A stretch of 16,258 nt of DNA, taken from Porticoccaceae bacterium. GTDB taxonomy: Bacteria; Pseudomonadota; Gammaproteobacteria; Pseudomonadales; Porticoccaceae. Below the pieces are notes generated by a model that was not told where the DNA came from, ran no database searches, and saw nothing but the letters and a program-made list of their open reading frames with translations. The translations under genes and the position numbers were made by a program. Below, one piece after another: positions 7,720-15,661 of the stretch. The stretch is taken from NCBI GenBank assembly GCA_023255165.1, contig JALRJD010000298.1, positions 1 through 16,258 on the forward strand. The letters run 5' to 3'. Each line of letters opens with the position of its first letter. Positions within the stretch are counted from its first letter, which is position 1.

Positions 7720-9072
7720 ATGGCATTCTCGTTGAAGTCTGTTCCGATCAAACCGCTTTTTGTCAAACTGATTACCAGTAACTGGTTGCGTGATCGCCGC
7801 CGGCGTCGCGCCGAAAAGCGTCGTCGGGCAGCGCATCAGCCCCATCTGATCAGTGTCTATCTGCGGCTTAATGATCCCCACAGCTATCTTTTGTTGCAGG
7901 TGTTGGAGCAGTTTGCCGCGCGCTATCCGGTTGAGTTTGATTTTCGTACGGTGCTGCATCTGCAGCCGGATATGTACCCGGCCCCGACTATGTGGGAGCA
8001 ACAGGCCTTTGCCGACTGTGCCCACCTCGCCAGTCTCTATAACCTGGAGTTTCCCGCACAGTCGCCGGCTGCGAATATTCCCGATATAAATGCCCGGCTA
8101 ACCGCGCAGTTACTGCACTGGGAACTGCAGCCCGGCTATCTGCAAAATGCCCTGCAACTGTTTCACGCCTATTGGCAGGAGCGGGATGCCGATCTGGACA
8201 AGATTGTCGACCGCAATATCTGCGACAATCGGGAGTGCTACAACCACCACCTTGAAGCTAATCAGCAGCAGCTTGCACAGCGCGGCCATTACCTGACCGG
8301 CATGTTGCACTACGGTGGTGAATGGTACTGGGGGCTCAACCGGCTGGAACATCTTGAGCAGCGCTTTAACGAGATGGGATTGGCCGCCAGCAACCAGCCT
8401 GAGATTATTTTTAATCTGGGTCACAAGCATTTCTGCCAGGGCGCGGCGGCGGTCAGTTCGGCAAATAGGCATGAAACCGAGAGAGGCGAACAGCCGATTA
8501 CGATGTATTGGTCGATTCGCAGCCCGTATTCCTATTTGGCTCTGGTGCGCGCGCGGCAGTTAGCGGCGCATTACGCTGTGCCACTGGAGGTCAAACCGGT
8601 GCTGCCGATGGTGATGCGGCGTATGCAGGTGCCCAAGACCAAGGGCTTTTATATTCTCGCCGACGCCAAGCGCGAGGCCGATAAATACGGTATTGATTTC
8701 GGCTATGCCGCCGACCCGCTGGGTGCTGGTGTCGAGCGCTGCTATGCGCTCTTTGATTACGCACAGTCCTGCGGTCTGGGGCTGAGCTTTTTGCAGAGCT
8801 ATGCCAGTGGTGTCTGGGCTGAGGGCATCGCCTCCGAGACCGATAACGGTTTGCAAAAGCTGGTCGAGCGAGCCGGCATGGATTGGCGCCAGGCGCGATC
8901 TCTGTTGAATGATGATTCATGGCGAATCTGGGCCCAGGATAATCTCGCTGAGCTCTATGGCCATGGTCTCTGGGGTGTGCCCAGTTTGGTTTATGGCGAG
9001 ACCAAGGTCTTTGGTCAGGATCGGCTTGATCGGATTGAACAGGCGATTGTTCTCAAGCGAGCCGCCAGCTAA
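7720..9072 (+). CDS. Tandem-domain DsbA/HCCA-isomerase-like thioredoxin-fold protein
   Basis: A 450-residue protein built of two copies of the DsbA-like/2-hydroxychromene-2-carboxylate isomerase (kappa GST) fold, which is normally about 200 residues. Domain 1 (about 42-235) begins ISVYLRLNDPHSYLLL, with a serine at 55 in the position of the family's active-site serine. It ends GGEWYWGLNRLEHLE but has no cis-proline loop. Domain 2 (about 258-446) begins SIRSPYSYLALV (Ser268, Ser271) and keeps the cis-proline loop WGVPSLVYG (Pro421) and FGQDRLDRIE. Neither half has a CxxC pair, which argues against disulfide exchange and for a glutathione-dependent isomerase or transferase type. The first 40 residues are very basic (RDRRRRRAEKRRR at 24-36). 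There is no signal peptide. The ribosome site is weak. The substrate is unknown. Confidence 0.8.
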   Translation: MAFSLKSVPIKPLFVKLITSNWLRDRRRRRAEKRRRAAHQPHLISVYLRLNDPHSYLLLQVLEQFAARYPVEFDFRTVLHLQPDMYPAPTMWEQQAFADCAHLASLYNLEFPAQSPAANIPDINARLTAQLLHWELQPGYLQNALQLFHAYWQERDADLDKIVDRNICDNRECYNHHLEANQQQLAQRGHYLTGMLHYGGEWYWGLNRLEHLEQRFNEMGLAASNQPEIIFNLGHKHFCQGAAAVSSANRHETERGEQPITMYWSIRSPYSYLALVRARQLAAHYAVPLEVKPVLPMVMRRMQVPKTKGFYILADAKREADKYGIDFGYAADPLGAGVERCYALFDYAQSCGLGLSFLQSYASGVWAEGIASETDNGLQKLVERAGMDWRQARSLLNDDSWRIWAQDNLAELYGHGLWGVPSLVYGETKVFGQDRLDRIEQAIVLKRAAS

Positions 9073-9083
9073 CCCAGCATCCA

Positions 9084-9112
9084 CTTATACCGGCACTGAT
9101 TTATACCGGTAT
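9084..9112. repeat. Repeated TTATACCGG with a 10-base palindrome
   Basis: TTATACCGG occurs at 9085-9093 and again at 9101-9109, 16 bases apart. The second copy extends into the perfect palindrome ATACCGGTAT (9103-9112). It lies in the 91-base gap between the DsbA-like stop and the flavoprotein start. It could be a small operator or merely a post-stop duplication. Confidence 0.4.
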
Positions 9113-9163
9113 CAACGTGTAAAAATTCACTATCAAAGCTAACCAAAAAAATCGGAAACCCCT

Positions 9164-10102
9164 ATGACTTTTTGCAACCGCATCACTGAACTGACCGGCA
9201 CAGCTTACCCCATTATCCAGGCCCCGATGGGCTGGATTGCACGCTCACAACTGGCCGCCGCGGTCAGCAATGCCGGTGGACTCGGGGTAATCGAAACCTC
9301 ATCCGGTGAGTTGGACAATATCAAACGCGAGGTGGCGCTGATGCGCGAGCTGACCGATAAGCCCTTTGGGATGAATGTGGCACTCTCTTATGTGCGCGGC
9401 AGCAATATTATTGATTTTGTAATTGAGCAGGGCATTAAATTTGTCACCACCTCCTCGGGCAGCCCGGCAGTCTGCACCAGAGATTTTCAGGATGCCGGCA
9501 TCACCGTGTTTCATGTGGTGCCGACTCTGGATATGGCCTTAAAGGCGCTGGATGCGGGAGTCGATGGTCTGGTGGTGGAGGGCGGCGAGGGCGGTGGCTT
9601 TAAAAATCCCAGCCCGGTCTCAAGCATGGTGTTGCTGCCATTGATTCGCTCGCGCTGCGATGTGCCGATTATTGCCGCCGGAGGGATCTCCGACGGCGCC
9701 TCGATGGCCGCCGCCTTTGCCCTTGGCGCCGAAGGGGTGCAGATGGGCACACGGATGCTAAGTTGCGCCGAATCGCCGGTGCACAATAACTGGAAACAGG
9801 CGATTGTCGCGGCCAGTGAAACCGACACGGTATTTTTAAATCAGCAGGGTCGCCCGGCGCTGCGCGCGCTGAAAACCGAGCTTACCGCCGGCCTTGAGCC
9901 GCTGGGGCAGTTTAATGTGATGGAGCATATGGCCAACCTTGGCGCGCTCTATTTTGGTGGCGAGATGGAAGCGGCAATTCCGCTATCGGGGCAGGTAGTT
10001 GGTCGCATCGAAAATGTGCTCAGCGCCGCCGATATTATCGAGCAGACCATGGCCGGATTTAACGCTTCGGTTAAAAATCTTTATCAGCAATACGCTCAGT
10101 AG
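9164..10102 (+). CDS. NAD(P)H-dependent flavin oxidoreductase / nitronate monooxygenase-like (FabK/NPD superfamily)
   Basis: A 312-residue TIM-barrel FMN protein. The N-terminal FMN-binding signature YPIIQAPMGWIA is at 15-26, followed by AVSNAGGLGVIE. The phosphate-binding part reads PIIAAGGISDGASMA and GAEGVQMGTRML. In FabK and class I nitronate monooxygenases the loop in the middle of the barrel carries a catalytic histidine (for example the ESGGH motif). Here the corresponding segment is EGGEGGGF (139-146), with Glu142 where the histidine would be, so the enzyme belongs to a different subgroup and its activity should not be assumed. It is cytoplasmic. It is followed after 47 bases by the DHH gene, so cotranscription is likely. 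Annotations as nitronate monooxygenase or enoyl reductase are both possible. Confidence 0.85.
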   Translation: MTFCNRITELTGTAYPIIQAPMGWIARSQLAAAVSNAGGLGVIETSSGELDNIKREVALMRELTDKPFGMNVALSYVRGSNIIDFVIEQGIKFVTTSSGSPAVCTRDFQDAGITVFHVVPTLDMALKALDAGVDGLVVEGGEGGGFKNPSPVSSMVLLPLIRSRCDVPIIAAGGISDGASMAAAFALGAEGVQMGTRMLSCAESPVHNNWKQAIVAASETDTVFLNQQGRPALRALKTELTAGLEPLGQFNVMEHMANLGALYFGGEMEAAIPLSGQVVGRIENVLSAADIIEQTMAGFNASVKNLYQQYAQ

Positions 10103-10149
10103 CCCGCCGAGGCGTTATACTGCGCGCCTTTTACAGCGGAACAAAAGCA

Positions 10150-11112
10150 ATGGCCGATTACGATGTTTTTAATGGTGATGCCGACGGTATCTGCGCCCTG
10201 TTGCAACTGCGTTTTGCCGAGCCACGAGACGCGCAACTGATCACCGGGGTGAAACGGGAAATCGACCTGCTTAAACGCGTTGATGCGCGCGCCGGAGACC
10301 GCATTACCGTGCTTGATGTGTCGCTGGATAAAAACCGTGATGCGCTGCAGCGCGCCCTCGATGCCGGTGCTGAAGTGTTCTACGTCGATCACCATTTTGC
10401 CGGCGCGGTTCCCGCCTCATCGGCGTTGAAATCAATGATCAATGAAGCCGCCGATGTCTGCACCTCGTTGTTGATTAACCATTATTTGCGCGGCGCCTAT
10501 CGGGAATGGGCGGTGGTCGGAACCTTTGGCGATAATCTCAAAAAGAGCGCCGAGGGTTTGGCGAAAAATCTTCACCTGAGTGGTGAGCAGCTCAATCTGC
10601 TGGAAAATCTCGGTATCTATATCAACTACAACGGCTACGGTTCCGATATTGCCGAGTTGCACTTTGCGCCGGATGAACTCTACAGGTTGTTGAGCCAATA
10701 CCAGAGTCCGTTTGATTTTGTCAGCGATAATGCACAGCAGTTTCAAAAGCTCGAGCAGGGCTACCACCAGGATCTCGAAGCCGCGCAGTCAACTGTGCCG
10801 CTCTCGGAGAGTGGTTCAGCCGCAGCATTTGTGTTGCCTGATGAGCCCTGGGCGCGCCGGGTTAGCGGCGTCTACAGCAATGAATTGGCCAATAACCACC
10901 CGCATCGCGCCCATGCGGTGCTGACGGTCAAGCCCAATGGCAATTATCTGGTCAGCGTGCGTGCGCCGCTCAATAACAAGCAGGGCGCAGCCGCGCTCTG
11001 TATGCAGTTTCCCACTGGCGGTGGTCGCGAAGCCGCAGCCGGTATCAATGACTTGCCCGTGGATTTACTGGCCAAGTTTCTCGATCAGTTTAAACAGGCA
11101 TTTAACCGTTAA
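10150..11112 (+). CDS. DHH-family phosphoesterase
   Basis: A 320-residue protein with the full set of DHH-superfamily metal-binding motifs: FNGDADGIC (Asp10, Asp12) at the start, VLDVSLD next, VDHH at 79-82 (Asp80, His81, His82), and GTFGDN further on. The C-terminal DHHA1-type glycine loop TGGGREAAAG is at 289-298. Proteins of this group cleave phosphodiester bonds in oligonucleotides, cyclic dinucleotides or polyphosphates with manganese. The protein is shorter than RecJ and close in length to NrnA/Orn-like members, but sequence alone does not fix the substrate. No membrane or sensory domain is visible. The gene lies between the flavoprotein (47 bases) and the VOC gene (49 bases) in a plus-strand run. 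Its stop codon is the first base triplet of a short tandem repeat. Confidence 0.87.
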   Translation: MADYDVFNGDADGICALLQLRFAEPRDAQLITGVKREIDLLKRVDARAGDRITVLDVSLDKNRDALQRALDAGAEVFYVDHHFAGAVPASSALKSMINEAADVCTSLLINHYLRGAYREWAVVGTFGDNLKKSAEGLAKNLHLSGEQLNLLENLGIYINYNGYGSDIAELHFAPDELYRLLSQYQSPFDFVSDNAQQFQKLEQGYHQDLEAAQSTVPLSESGSAAAFVLPDEPWARRVSGVYSNELANNHPHRAHAVLTVKPNGNYLVSVRAPLNNKQGAAALCMQFPTGGGREAAAGINDLPVDLLAKFLDQFKQAFNR

Positions 11113-11132
11113 GTTAACTGATAAGTTAACGA
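11110..11132. repeat. 12-base tandem duplication that includes the DHH stop codon
   Basis: TAAGTTAACTGA (11110-11121) is followed directly by TAAGTTAACGA (11122-11132). The first TAA is the stop of the DHH gene, and the frame then reads TAA GTT AAC TGA TAA, giving three stops. Each unit also contains the palindrome GTTAAC. Confidence 0.85.
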
Positions 11133-11161
11133 CTACCAATTTACTAGCAGGGAGAAAAACC

Positions 11162-11644
11162 GTGTCCAGTGTTCGTCCATTTTCTATTTTAGGTATCCAA
11201 CAGATCGCCGTCGGTGGCGCCAGTAAAGACAAGCTGCGAGGCTTTTGGGTTGATCTGCTGGGGTTGGAATATCGCGATACCTTTGTCAGCGAATCCGAGA
11301 ATGTCGATGAAGATATCTGTCAGATGGGCACTGGCCCGTTTGCCGTGGAAGTGGATCTGATGCAGCCGCTCGACATCGACAAGCGTCCGCGTGTAGACAA
11401 ACCCGCGCTCAACCATGTTGGCCTCTGGGTCGATAATCTCGCCGCCGCGGTAGCCTGGCTCAGCGAGCAGGGGCTGCGCTTTACGCCGGGCGGAATCCGC
11501 AAAGGCGCTGCCGGACACGATGTCTGTTTTATTCACCCGGTTGCCAACGATGAATTTCCGCTCTCCGCCGAAGGTGTGCTGGTGGAACTGGTGCAGGCGC
11601 CGCAAGCGGTAATCGAAGCCTATAAGGTTTTGGCCGAAGCTTGA
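11162..11644 (+). CDS. VOC-superfamily (glyoxalase/epimerase-like) protein
   Basis: A 160-residue protein starting at GTG 11162. The frame is open far upstream into the DHH gene, but the GTG is preceded by AGGGAG at good spacing and gives the normal N-terminus of the family (ILGIQQIAVGG). Two beta-alpha-beta-beta-beta repeats are visible. The second begins ALNHVGLWVDNL, with the metal-ligand candidate His85, and ends GVLVELVQAP, with Glu142. In methylmalonyl-CoA epimerase and glyoxalase I a histidine stands in the first strand; here that position is Gln14. The length and C-terminal VLVELVQAP resemble the epimerase branch, but the function is not certain. It is the last gene of the plus-strand run and converges with dnaE2, 34 bases away. 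No terminator was found between them. Confidence 0.82.
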   Translation: MSSVRPFSILGIQQIAVGGASKDKLRGFWVDLLGLEYRDTFVSESENVDEDICQMGTGPFAVEVDLMQPLDIDKRPRVDKPALNHVGLWVDNLAAAVAWLSEQGLRFTPGGIRKGAAGHDVCFIHPVANDEFPLSAEGVLVELVQAPQAVIEAYKVLAEA

Positions 11645-11678
11645 GTTTAAGATTTAAGTTCAAGCTAAAGATTTAGGT

Positions 11679-14600
11679 TTAAGTCTGGTCGGCCAGTGAG
11701 CTGTAATCCGTCAGCTCCTGCGCCACCACATGCACCACATTGCCATCGGTCTCCACCACACCCTTAACCAACAGCAGGCGCGCTTTTAGCAGCGCCTCAC
11801 GGCAGCGCGCCTGCACCGAGGTCCAGACAACAATATTGCTGTTGCCGGTCTCATCTTCAAGTGTCAGAAAGATTACCCCCGAGGCGGTTCCCGGACGCTG
11901 ACGGCCGGTGACCAGACCGGCGATGCGCACAAAGCGCCGATTGCCCATCGTGGCCAGATCAATGCTTCGTTTACAGCGCTGCAGGGTCGGCGACTGTTCG
12001 CGCATAATCGCCATTGGGTGACGTCCCAGAGTTAAACCCATACTGTTGTAATCGGCATTCAGCTCTTCCACTTCGCTTGGCTTTGGCACAGTTGCGGGCA
12101 TTTTCGAAACCGCCGGCTGCGACGCCAACAGCGGCCGATACTCCTCAACCGCCAATGCATCCCAGTGCGCCTGCCGGCGGTTGGCGCTCAATCCACGCAG
12201 GGCACCGGCACTGCTCAGCAAGGCCAGGTGTGTCTGTGATAAACCCGCAGTTCTGGTCAACTGGGTCAGGTCGGTAAAGGGTTGTTGTGCCCGCGCCGCA
12301 ACAATCTGTTGCGCGGCACGCTGGGAAAAGCCCTTGATCAGGCACATGCCCAGACGTATCGCCGGCTCGTGGTTGTTATTGCTGCCATCATGGTCGGTTT
12401 CCAGACTGTGCTCCCAATAGCTGTGACAGATATCGATCGGGCGCACCTCAATCTGATGTCGCCGGGCATCCTGTATCAGTTGCGAAGGGGAGTAGAAACC
12501 CATTGGCTGGCTGTTGAGCAGAGCGCAGCAGAAGGCCGCCGGATGATGGCATTTCAGCCAGGCCGAGACATAGGCCAGTAGCGCAAAGCTGGCGGAGTGG
12601 GACTCGGGAAAACCGTACACGCCAAAACCCTGAATCTGTTTAAACAGGCGCTGGGCAAAATCCAGTGAATAGCCCCGCGCCAACATGCCGTCGATCAGTT
12701 TTTGTTGAAACTGCAGCAGCGAGCTGTCTCTGCCTGGGCTCGACTTGCCCCAACTGGCCATCGCCCGGCGCAACTGGTCGGCCTGACCGCCGCTAAAACC
12801 ACCGGCGACCATAGCCAGGCGAATTACCTGTTCCTGAAACACCGGTATGCCAAGGGTGCGTTCGAGTACCGACTTGATCTCCGGGCTCGGGTAATCGACG
12901 TGCTCAAGACCCTGACGGCGGCGCAAATAGGGGTGCACCATGCCGCCCTGAATCGGGCCTGGGCGAACAATCGCAATCTCGATCACCAGGTCGTAAAAAC
13001 AGCGCGGTTTTAAACGCGGTAGCATCGCCATCTGCGCCCGCGACTCAATCTGAAACACACCAACACTGTCGGCTGCGCAGAGCATATCGTAGGTGGCGCG
13101 GTCATCCTTCGGAATCGACTGCATGGACAAATCAATCTGCTGATGCCGGCTAATCAAATCAAAACAGCGATGTATGGCGCTGAGCATACCGAGGGCGAGA
13201 ATATCGATTTTAAGCAGCCCCAGCGCTTCGATGTCGTATTTATCCCACTGAATTACCGTGCGCTCGGCCATGCTCGCATTTTCCACTGGCACCAAGGTGC
13301 TGACCGGACTTTTAGTGATAATAAAGCCACCCACATGTTGCGACAGGTGGCGGGGAAAACCGAGAATCTCACCCAGCAGTTTAAAAAAACAGTCGGCCAG
13401 CTGCCCCTGATGATCACCACTTTGGCTGCCACCGATTTGCTGCTGAAACAGCGCCTCGAGATCAGTCTTGCGGTCCCACCACGACATCGACTGGCTGAGC
13501 TGTTCGATAAACAGCGTATCCAGCCCCAGCGCTTTGCCGACATCACGCACCGCACTGCGCGGTCGATAGGTAATCACCGTTGCCGCCAGTGCCGCGCGCT
13601 CGCGACTGTATTTTTTATAAATGTATTGAATCACCTCCTCGCGGCGCTGATGCTCAAAGTCGACATCGATATCCGGCGGCTCGTTGCGCTCGCGGGAGAT
13701 AAAACGTTCAAACAGCAGCGACACCTGATCCGGCGACACCTCGGTGATAAACAGGCAGTAACAGACCACCGAATTGGCCGCCGAACCGCGACCCTGACAG
13801 AGAATATTGCGGCTGCGGGCAAAGGCGACCAGGTCATGCACGGTTAAAAAATAACTTTCATAATGAAGCTCACCAATCACCTGCAATTCATAATCAATCT
13901 GTTTGCGAACCGCCGCACTGGCGCCCTGGGGCCAGCGCTTGCCAACTCCCTCATCAACCAGCGCGCGCAACTGTTGGGCAGCCGTGAGATGCTCGGGCAC
14001 GACCTCTGAAGGGTATTCGTAGCGTAATTCCTCCAGTGAAAAGTGACAGCGTGCGGCAATCTTGAGCGTCTCCTGAAGCAGGGCGGGGGGATAGAGTTTT
14101 GCCAGCTGCTGCAGTGTGCGCAGATGGCGCTCGCCATTGGCAAAGCGTCGCTCGCCCAGCTCCATCACTGAGCAGTTATGCCGGATTGCCGTCAGGGTAT
14201 CTTGCAGCGGCTGGCGTTGGCGGCTGTGCATATGCACATCACCGCAGGCGACCATCGGCAGTTGCCATAGAGCGGCGAGATTGCGGTAGTAATAATAATC
14301 AGCTGCATCAGTGCCGCTGAGCAGATGGCTGACACCAATCCAGAGACGCTGCTTGAACCACAGGCTGAGCTGTTCGCCGCGCCGGTGGTCGTCAGCCAGT
14401 TGTTGCGATGGCCGCCAGATCAATAGCGCATTGCGCAGGTTGCTTTGCAGATCTTTCCACTCAAGCCGGTATTCGCCTTTTTCACTGCGGCGACGCGCGA
14501 GGGTGATCAATGCGGAGAGTTCGGAGTAGGCCTGACGGTTGGGTGCCAGTGCGATCAGGCGGTGACCGTCGAGTTGAAATTCACTGCCGATAATCAGTTG

Positions 14601-14777
14601 TAAGTCGTGCTCGATGGCTGCGACATGGGCTTTTACAACGCCGGCGAGGGAGCATTCATCGGTGATGGCCAATGCTTTGTAGTTGAGCTGACTGGCCTGT
14701 TGCACCAGTTCGTGGGGATGAGAGGCTCCGCGAAGAAAGCTGAAGTTGCTGATGCAGTGAAGTTCGGCGTAAGACAT
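11679..14777 (-). CDS. dnaE2: Error-prone DNA polymerase DnaE2 (ImuC), C-family
   Basis: A 1032-residue C-family polymerase, in the usual DnaE2 range of roughly 1020-1080. The PHP domain starts AELHCISNFSFLRGASHP and AITDECSLAGVVKAH, the wording typical of DnaE2 rather than replicative DnaE1. The palm has PDIDVDF with catalytic Asp371 and Asp373 (E. coli DnaE Asp401 and Asp403), and the third aspartate is Asp525 in LKIDILALG. A helix-hairpin-helix region and an OB fold (VRIAGLVTGRQRPGTASG, about 944-985) close the protein. DnaE2 performs mutagenic bypass of DNA lesions and normally works with ImuA and ImuB, usually encoded just upstream in one operon. Here neither is present: tatC is the upstream neighbour. 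The gene has its own SOS promoter. There is no clear Shine-Dalgarno before the ATG, but the N-terminus matches the family exactly. Confidence 0.96.
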   Translation of the reverse strand: MSYAELHCISNFSFLRGASHPHELVQQASQLNYKALAITDECSLAGVVKAHVAAIEHDLQLIIGSEFQLDGHRLIALAPNRQAYSELSALITLARRRSEKGEYRLEWKDLQSNLRNALLIWRPSQQLADDHRRGEQLSLWFKQRLWIGVSHLLSGTDAADYYYYRNLAALWQLPMVACGDVHMHSRQRQPLQDTLTAIRHNCSVMELGERRFANGERHLRTLQQLAKLYPPALLQETLKIAARCHFSLEELRYEYPSEVVPEHLTAAQQLRALVDEGVGKRWPQGASAAVRKQIDYELQVIGELHYESYFLTVHDLVAFARSRNILCQGRGSAANSVVCYCLFITEVSPDQVSLLFERFISRERNEPPDIDVDFEHQRREEVIQYIYKKYSRERAALAATVITYRPRSAVRDVGKALGLDTLFIEQLSQSMSWWDRKTDLEALFQQQIGGSQSGDHQGQLADCFFKLLGEILGFPRHLSQHVGGFIITKSPVSTLVPVENASMAERTVIQWDKYDIEALGLLKIDILALGMLSAIHRCFDLISRHQQIDLSMQSIPKDDRATYDMLCAADSVGVFQIESRAQMAMLPRLKPRCFYDLVIEIAIVRPGPIQGGMVHPYLRRRQGLEHVDYPSPEIKSVLERTLGIPVFQEQVIRLAMVAGGFSGGQADQLRRAMASWGKSSPGRDSSLLQFQQKLIDGMLARGYSLDFAQRLFKQIQGFGVYGFPESHSASFALLAYVSAWLKCHHPAAFCCALLNSQPMGFYSPSQLIQDARRHQIEVRPIDICHSYWEHSLETDHDGSNNNHEPAIRLGMCLIKGFSQRAAQQIVAARAQQPFTDLTQLTRTAGLSQTHLALLSSAGALRGLSANRRQAHWDALAVEEYRPLLASQPAVSKMPATVPKPSEVEELNADYNSMGLTLGRHPMAIMREQSPTLQRCKRSIDLATMGNRRFVRIAGLVTGRQRPGTASGVIFLTLEDETGNSNIVVWTSVQARCREALLKARLLLVKGVVETDGNVVHVVAQELTDYSSLADQT

Positions 14778-14789
14778 GTCGACAACAAA

Positions 14790-14809
14790 TACTGTATTAA
14801 TAAACAGTA
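14790..14809 (-). promoter_or_regulatory. LexA-binding SOS box of dnaE2
   Basis: TACTGTATTAATAAACAGTA matches the gammaproteobacterial LexA consensus CTG-N10-CAG with AT-rich centre and also keeps the outer TA of the extended E. coli box (TACTGTATATATATACAGTA). It ends 12 bases before the dnaE2 start codon and overlaps the -10 element. LexA bound here should block transcription until DNA damage. This is direct sequence evidence combined with the known LexA consensus. Confidence 0.93.
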
Positions 14810-14833
14810 TAAGAGTTTTATTGAGATTGTAAA
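14806..14833 (-). promoter_or_regulatory. Sigma70-type promoter of dnaE2
   Basis: On the minus strand, TTTACA (14828-14833) and TATACT (14806-14811) are separated by 16 bases. Each matches five of six consensus positions. The -10 box shares its last bases with the LexA box, the usual SOS arrangement. Transcription would start near 14798, leaving a leader of about 20 bases without a clear ribosome site. Confidence 0.75.
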
Positions 14834-14923
14834 TAACGAAACAATAAACACTCTTGCAGAACAGGCCGAAACTAATTCAGCAAGTCCTAATGGGCCTTGC
14901 TGCATGGAGCTGTTAGAGACTAA

Positions 14924-15661
14924 TTAGCCAGTTTCTGACTTGGGTTTGACCAAGCGCCCAAACAGAATACCAATCTCAAACAACAGCCACATAGGAATGG
15001 CGAGAAGCGTTTGCGAGAGAACATCCGGTGGTGTCAGCAGCATGCCAAAAACAAAGCAGAGCACAAAAACATAGGGACGTTTTTTGACCAGATTGTCAGG
15101 GTCAACCGCACCCATCCAGGAAAGGATAACCACGGCGATAGGAATCTCAAAACTGACACCAAAAGCAAAAAACAGCTTCAGCACAAAATCCAGATAACTG
15201 CGGATATCGGTCATGATCGCGACCCCTTCAGGGCCGACGCTGGTAAAAAACATAAATACCAGCGGGAACACGACGTAGTAGGCAAATGCCATACCCGCAT
15301 AAAACAGCAGCACGCTGGAGCAAAACAGCGGCACCACAATTTTCTTTTCGCGTTTGTACAGTCCCGGTGCGACAAAGGCCCAGATCTGATAGAGCACGTA
15401 GGGCATGGCGGCAAACAGCGACAGCACCAGAGTCAGCTTGAACGGAGTGAGGAACGGCGAGGCGACATCGGTGGCGATCATCGATGATGATTCAGGCAGG
15501 TACTGCCGCAGCGGTTCGGAGACGTACAGGTAGAGTTCGTTGCTAAAGGAAAACAATCCGACAAAAACCACGGCCACGGAGGCTATGGCGCGGAGCATGC
15601 GGTCTCTGAATTCAATCAGGTGCGCCATAAAGGGTTGGCTGTCGAGGTTTTCTTCACTCAT
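14924..15661 (-). CDS. tatC: Sec-independent (twin-arginine) translocase subunit TatC
   Basis: A 245-residue inner-membrane protein with six hydrophobic segments that, with TatB, recognises twin-arginine signal peptides. The diagnostic residues are present: HLIEFRDR near the N-terminus with Glu17 and Arg19 (E. coli Glu15, Arg17), Pro50, Glu105 in LYKREKK, Glu172 in FEIP, and LTPPDVLSQTLLAIP with Asp213 and Gln217 (E. coli Asp211, Gln215). I chose the ATG at 15661 (MSEENLD), which gives the usual distance to HLIEFRDR and overlaps the end of tatB by 8 bases (ATGAGTGA). An in-frame ATG 36 bases upstream (15697) is possible, and neither start has a strong ribosome site. Translational coupling with tatB is likely. 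No clear terminator separates it from the dnaE2 promoter region. Confidence 0.97.
   Translation of the reverse strand: MSEENLDSQPFMAHLIEFRDRMLRAIASVAVVFVGLFSFSNELYLYVSEPLRQYLPESSSMIATDVASPFLTPFKLTLVLSLFAAMPYVLYQIWAFVAPGLYKREKKIVVPLFCSSVLLFYAGMAFAYYVVFPLVFMFFTSVGPEGVAIMTDIRSYLDFVLKLFFAFGVSFEIPIAVVILSWMGAVDPDNLVKKRPYVFVLCFVFGMLLTPPDVLSQTLLAIPMWLLFEIGILFGRLVKPKSETG

Noticed and set aside
10937..11161. Longer N-terminus for the VOC protein
   Set aside because: The extension lies inside the DHH gene in another frame; the GTG at 11162 has a good ribosome site and gives the normal family start.
13143..13847. A 234-codon open frame on the plus strand
   Set aside because: It is antisense to the palm domain of dnaE2 and resembles no family; long antisense frames are expected from the codon use of GC-rich genes.
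14878..14899. Hairpin after tatC (GCAAG/CTTGC) as a terminator
   Set aside because: It has only five outer pairs and a mismatch, with no T-run on the minus strand.
14633..14905. Possible 90-codon leader gene on the minus strand, overlapping the dnaE2 start
   Set aside because: It starts upstream of the SOS promoter and runs through the LexA box and into dnaE2 out of frame; the dnaE2 promoter would not transcribe its start.
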